Assembly: GCA_963969595.1 (NCBI GenBank)
Contig: OZ018409.1
Coordinates: 18,880,975 to 18,944,974 of the forward strand
Reading direction: 5' to 3'
Source: Neckera pumila
Lineage: Eukaryota > Streptophyta > Bryopsida > Hypnales > Neckeraceae
Length of the DNA stretch: 64,000 bases
Positions 58,261-64,000 of this stretch are shown piece after piece; the stretch's first letter is position 1; the number at the start of each line of letters is the position of its first letter. Position numbers and translations under genes: made by a program. The notes under the pieces were generated by a model that saw nothing but the letters and a program-made list of their open reading frames with translations, made no database searches and was not told where the DNA came from.

Positions 58261-61200
58261 CATAGATCTCAACCATAAAATCTTCTTATGTATATATAGT
58301 AGATGGCATGAATCAAATTTAAGGTCATCTGTCCATATTGTAAGATTATTATGTTTTTTAGAATTGAAAAAGGATATTGAAATTTTCCTAGCAACACATT
58401 TGGAGGTGAAATTTGGTTTCTAAACCTACTTAAATGAAAAAATCCTTAAGCTAGAAAGTGCTTCAAAACTAGCGCACAAACACATTGGTGAAAGAAAACA
58501 TCATTAAAATGACTCATAATTTTGTCTGCAAAATGACTTTGAAACGTAAAAAAATAGCAAAGAAAGTTGTAAAAAACACATACGAGGTTGAACCTCCTTC
58601 TACTAAAATGCTTCTCAGTCTCTCATAACTTCTTGGATTGATATGAAATTTTAACTATACAAACTAGATTAGTATGCGCAACTTTACAAAAAAAACTATT
58701 AGAAAAAGACATTATTTGAAGAAAAAACAAGACGCCAAAGTTCACTATAATCCAAGAATGTTCAAGTTTTGAACTTTGAATTGCTCGCAAACACTCAAAA
58801 TAATTTCGAATAGCATGAAAATTTTACCGCAACAAATAGACTTCAAGAGGAACAAAACTCAACAAACTTTATTGACAACAAATGTTGGATGAAGGAAATA
58901 CAAGCCTTCAAAGTTGCTACCATCAAAATGTAGTTTGTTGAATTCAAATTGAACCCTTGAACTTCAAATGGCTTCCCAAAAATTAATACATTTTAGATTG
59001 GTATAAAAACTTTACCACGCAAACTAAAAGAGAGATTCAGATTTTCCAATAAGTTTTATTGAATTTGGATATTGGATGCAAAAGTTTTAGCACTTTGAAT
59101 TGGAGCTCTAGACTATATGAGGACACTTTTTGGTCCCCTGAGATGTTTAGGATTAAGTAAGGTATCAACATCTAAAATTATTTGAATAAATTTTTGACAT
59201 AGTTTTTACTATTCAATAGCAGAAGTTTTGATTTGGGCCTATTGGGAATTGAAAGAGAATCTAGATTTCCTTAAATTCATTTTTTGACACAATATAGATA
59301 AACTATGATTCAATTTCAAAGTGCTAGAATAGACATAACCAAAATCAACCCTAGACTCCTAGGAATGGAAGTTATACAAATTTTGATAAGAACTATTGTT
59401 TCATGTATTGCTGCCATGGTCAAAATATAAGTAAAAGTAATTTTTTAATTTTTTAATTTCAAGAATAACTCAAAAATCCACACCATAGGTCCAAACACCA
59501 CAAAATAAAACCTATACATCCTTCCTTGCAGAAGGCTTTCTAATGGTACAAAGAATAGGATGATGGATGCATAATTCTAGAGATCTCAATCGCCATAACA
59601 AACAAAGCAAAACAAATAAACAAACAAACAAACAAATTTAATGTATATATATATATATATATACACACGCACATAAATAAGGTATTTTGGATGGTGGTGG
59701 CAGGATTTACTCCAATTGACCTATATATCCATTTTGTGGTTCATGTTGGTCTTTCTGCAACATTTCCTAGTATCATGATAGTAAGATGGTTTTAGTATTA
59801 AAGATTGAAGATTGTAGGGGCTATCTTTTGAGTAGATAGTGAAGGATAGGTACATTCAATTAATGCACCCTCCCTTCCATTCACTCAAAAGATCCCCTTT
59901 TAATTTTTGATTTTTTATACTTTTAGGTAATTGATTTTTAATTGATCCGCACCCCCTCCCCCTTAGTTTTTTATATTTTTAATTAAATTTATAATTAAAT
60001 TAAATTGGCTTGCCCTCCCTTCCTATTTGTAAATCCCAAAGAGTTGGATACTTGTAAACAATATGGGATATATTATAGATCTGTATTCAAATCAGTATTC
60101 ATATTCATATTTTGTATTTGTATCCATATCCAATATTCATATCCGTATTTAGCGTTCAGTATCCGTATTCATATCTAGTAAATCGACAAAGATGCCATCC
60201 GAGGGTGGAGGGTTTTTTTCAAAGCAACGGCAGATCGGGGGAGGGGAAGTTTTGTAAATCATTATCGACAGCTATCATTTTTTTCAGCAAGGGGGGGTTG
60301 GTTAATGGACAGGTTCCTGTAAACACAAGAGATAGTAAGTTTGTTGTTTTAAGTGTTTTAAAACAATTATTTTTATCATAAAATGATTTCTTTATTATTA
60401 GATCTATTACAAATCAAAATATCTATTTCCTTAACTTTCAATGATAAAAGGAACATAAACTTTGTTCCACAAAATCTTCTTAAGAAGAAGAAATTCCCAA
60501 AAAAATTTGGCATCTATTTATAAAATTATTTTTCTCCAAACATGCCCTAAAATTATGGGACTCCCTTCTTCTTCTTCTACTCAAGAAACAAATAGAAACA
60601 AATAAAAATAATATAGTTTCAAGTAGAAGAATGCAATATATAATAAAATTTAGTATGCGGTCATACAGGAATTGAATTAACTGGGTCAGGCATGAAATCA
60701 GATCTAGACACTAGTGTCACATCGACACACCTTTCTTTCATCGATAATTCATAAAGTAACATTTTTCTGTCGTCAAGAATGATGCCTGTTGGCAGCTCAA
60801 TCGTCCACATTAGGTTGAAGTACAAAGGAAAAAAGAACTAAAAAGAACTAAAAAGAAAAAAAGTGCAAGATTATCTGAGGTAAAACAGCCTATGACAAGC
60901 AAACCACCTTTTATAGACAGCTAAGAAGTGACCCATTATAGTCTGTACCAATCCTTAACAAACGCTTTTCAATAAATGAGATTTGGGCTACATTAGGTTG
61001 CTTTAAGGTAACAGTTCCAAAAATCGCCCATTTAAGAGCTGAAAGTGAATTTTGAGGAGGCAAAGCTTCTTGAAAAAAAATTTAGTAAATTGTCCTTGCA
61101 AGACAACAAGAATTGGCATCTACCCCAAGTTGTATCATAATTTTTGGAGCTTTCTGGAATTAGTTATGAAATTTTGAAGTTGAAGTGGCATAGGGCTCTA

Positions 61201-61432
61201 AAATTGCCCACCCCCTAAAATGTACATTGTTTATACATTGCTGAAGGCTATGAAAAGGCAACATGTACAAGCAATGTACATTTGAGAAGGGTGGGCAATT
61301 TAAGAGCCTGTGCAATTTCAGAGCCTGTGCAATTTCAGAGCCTGTTACCTCAGTAGCCACAATCAATGTAAGTCTCAGATGATGATGATGATGAAGTCAT
61401 TAGTGAGTGCTATAGGAACTTCCACCTTGTAA
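58261..61432. other. AT-rich intergenic with simple repeats
   Basis: Contains a diverged unit of the tandem array (about 59400-59640), a (TA)n run near 59642-59662 and a TATTCATATCC-like degenerate stretch near 60090-60180. No gene is supported. Confidence 0.4.
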
Positions 61433-62343
61433 TCTAAAGGACCAATATGCGTCTTTTTGGGCTATATAGCAATTTTGCGCAAGTAAGTGTGACTGGAGAT
61501 TTTCATATTTTTGGTCTGAGTTTTAATAGAAGGTGGGGACAAGGAATATCTTTCATATGCACTAAACTTCATAACATTTGAAAACATGAGTCAAAAGTTA
61601 TGACCTAAAATATTACAAAGTATTTTTTTTTCATAAATGGGCAGTCTGGGCAGATTCAAAAACAAAAACTTGAAATTGGTTTTCTAGAGTTACATATATA
61701 TGGAAGCTTTGAATCATTCGATTTTTATCAATGAATCACAAGTTATGAGGATTTTTTTTATTTGGGGCAATTATGGGTTCTCTACTCTAAAATAAACTTT
61801 GTTGTCAATATCTTACTCAATTTTCATATTTTTGGGAAAAAAATAAAATCATAGGATGTAGATTGTTTATTACAACATTGCAATTATTGGGATTGATATT
61901 TTTCAATTTCATATTGAAATTCTTAACAATTTAGTATTTTGAATCATTTTCTATTACTGTCTAGTTACTATTTTTTTCCTACATGTTGTACAATTCCAAA
62001 TGATCTGAAATTTTTCAAGTTATTGGCCAACTTGTCTACTGAAAAGAATCCAAAAAGCACCACCATTTTGGACATTTTTTCATAGAAAAGTGAGCATGTG
62101 AGTGCAGCTGCTTTGTTTTTTGCAGGCCAAAAAAATGATTTCAATGAATTTGAATGTTTATATCTTGTAATCCATGCGGCAGAAATTTCTAAAATTTTTA
62201 CCACATATTCTCAATTTAGCATGCTACAAGATCCTACATCAAAAATGTCAAAAAATGCTTTTTTTCAAAAATTTGGTACTTGTACAAAAAATGGCAGTTT
62301 TTTGAGGGTTTTTGGTGAAAACATAGTCATGAAACTTTAGAGG
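61433..62343 (-). mobile_element. TTAA-flanked DNA transposon, copy 7 (inverted)
   Basis: Reverse-complemented, it begins CCTCTAAAGTTTCATGAC next to TTAA (62344-62347) and follows copy 4 (33116-34030) block by block over ~900 bp to GGTCCTTTAGA. The far target site is decayed (GTAA at 61429-61432). No ORF. Confidence 0.7.
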
Positions 62344-62564
62344 TTAAGCATAAATTCATCATAGGAAGAGACTTTTTTAGGCCTTCATTGTTGTAGCCAT
62401 GTTAGGAAATCATTGTGATTGCTTTAGGTAAGATGACTATTATAAATACTCTTTTTGAGCATTGATCTTACGGTAGTCTAGTCTTTTTGGAGTCAATTGG
62501 ACAATACACTTCAAAAATTCATAAATAAATTATAGCTTATTTAATAAATAATTTTAATTGCTTT

Positions 62565-63000
62565 CTCTAATTTTTTATTTTTTATTTTAGAACAAATGGG
62601 AGTCCCATTGCATTATAAAAACAAATACAAAACAGCCAAGCCGAAGGCCAATCAAATGAAGAGACAATGCAAAATAGAAAAGAAAAAAACCCTGGAGAGA
62701 ACAGAGTATCTACATGAATTGACGAACTATAGGGCCATTCTTCTGCCATCTAATGTAATTGCCATCATGAGAGGCGAGAAGCTGGGATTTAAGCCAAATC
62801 TTGTTGAATTTAATCCAAACAAAGGAGGCTTGATGCGGTCTTTGTCTGATGGCAATCTTTGCCTTCAGCATCTTGAGTCTAATAAGGCATCCCAAAAGGC
62901 TTGCTGAACTAAACCTCGTGGCCACTAGTTTTGGGAGAAAACTTTGTGACTGTGGGCAGATGAGATGAGCCACAAAGAAGAGCCACATAAGAGAGACCAA
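62565..63000 (-). mobile_element. Possible LINE 3' end
   Basis: On the minus strand a 96-codon frame (63000-62710) is followed by a leader-less tail ending TGGGACTCCCATTTGTTC, then an A-rich run (CTAAAATAAAAAATAAAAAA at about 62594-62570). This layout is typical of a 5'-truncated LINE. No RT motif is visible, so the assignment rests on the tail. Confidence 0.35.
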
Positions 63001-64000
63001 ATAAGCTTCTTCTATTTTTTACATTTGTCTTTTGATGGAAAAAAATTTAAAAGTTTTAAACAATGTCAACTCATTCTACTTGTCATAGGCTAGTTTACCA
63101 CATAGTAGCTCGGAATTGACCAATGTCCCAAGTTCCATGTCTCATTTTTGAACACATTTCTTTTTATCCCATGGCATTTCAAAAAAAACACAAGTTGCTT
63201 CCACTCTTGGCAACTTTCCTAAGGTGAACCCTTTCTTAATCTTAATACTAAAAGTGTATCAAATCTAATATGTGTACATGCTTAGGTTTGCAATTTCAAA
63301 TGGTATGAGATAATTCATGATTATGACATACATGCATACATACACATACACATGTATATATATAAATAAATATATAAGTGCACAAACACCCCGATGCATC
63401 TAGCAATAAGATACATGCTCCAAGTGTTAGTTTATCAAAATCTCACTGTTGTCAGATTCAAATGAACCCAATTGAGTGCGAAAGTGGGCTGTCTTTCTGT
63501 TGAGCCATCAAAATCCCACGGCCACGTACCGTATTGGAACCCCAATGAAAACATTTGAGTGTGAAAGTTCAATCTCGTGTCTCAAATATTCACAATATTC
63601 CAGAGTGCACATCATTGTTCCAAACTTCCAATAGAAAAAGCTCATGACGGGCGGAGTCTGAAGCTTAAAACCAATGCTGTTAAGTAAGAGCCAGTATCTC
63701 AGTTCCAAGTCCTTGAATTTTGCACTGTCTGATGCTGCACGATCTGACTGCCGGTCTCGTCCTTCAAGATTCTTTGATTCTTGGGTTCAGACATCACGGA
63801 CTGGCCTAACATGTGACAAAGCTGAGTTGAATCATTCTTCTCACTTAGGTACTCTTTCCACTTTTCCACCTGAATTCAATCAACTGATCTAAAAAATTGT
63901 TGTATGCGTAGGCCCAGTAACTTATACAATGGCATGCTTCCGGTTTGGTGGCTAGACTGAAGCACTCATCAACGCATATCAGAAGCATATTCCCGAACAG
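63001..64000. other. Window edge, possible coding remnant on minus strand
   Basis: The last 500 bp have a more balanced composition. A minus-strand frame is open from the window edge for about 50 codons (LFGNMLLICVDECFSLATK), and another short one covers 63708-63508. Neither has a recognisable motif, so they may be exons or relics of a gene beyond the window. Confidence 0.25.

Noticed and set aside
1..64000. CRISPR arrays, bacterial operons, tRNA or rRNA genes
   Set aside because: Nothing with regular spaced repeats of CRISPR type, no ribosome-binding-site-led operons, and no intact tRNA cloverleaf or rRNA core was seen. tRNA-like heads are degenerate and belong to repeats.

Overview
The window reads as nuclear DNA of a land plant. 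It is AT-rich, mostly retrotransposons, small DNA transposons and degenerate repeats, with one clear intron-rich plant gene: a Shaker-type K+ channel of the AKT class with ankyrin repeats and a KHA domain. All 13 introns of the model are short (108-714 bp) with GT-AG ends. The species cannot be fixed from sequence alone. A non-seed plant (liverwort, moss, lycophyte) is possible but not shown.

Layout. 1-3558: GC-rich tandem repeats, a 0.92-kb TTAA-flanked transposon and a TIR element with an ACGT palindrome. 3559-8941: an old Ty1/copia element with LTRs, PBS and broken gag-pol. 9268-12600: a non-autonomous element with a broken coiled-coil, gag-like gene (copy C). 13240-13960: a large foldback. 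14548-22538: a second copia element carrying two copies (A, B) of the same non-autonomous family, plus a 35-bp minisatellite in its leader. 22539-24560: foldback repeats. 24560-29290: mostly featureless, with a SINE and a second ACGT-palindrome element. 29292-39665: several copies of the TTAA family, one with an unoccupied paralogous site, and one split by a CACTA element. 40080-42770: denser, gene-like DNA with a candidate Cys/His-rich 106-aa ORF. 44169-52773 (minus strand): the K+ channel gene, 14 exons, 965 codons. 52774-54960: its upstream region. 54930-59640: a degenerate tandem array hosting a second CACTA element. 59640-64000: another TTAA copy, a LINE-like 3' end and possible coding remnants.

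How things fit together. Only the channel gene looks intact. All recognisable transposon proteins are interrupted by stops or frameshifts. The most notable finding is the TTAA family: short CCYCTAAAGG inverted ends, TTAA target duplication shown by an unoccupied site 0.5 kb away, and tail-to-tail copies sharing one TTAA. These are the hallmarks of piggyBac-type mobility, which is unusual in plants. The second is a conserved protein family (A/B/C) with no recognised name; one copy is fused in frame to copia pol.
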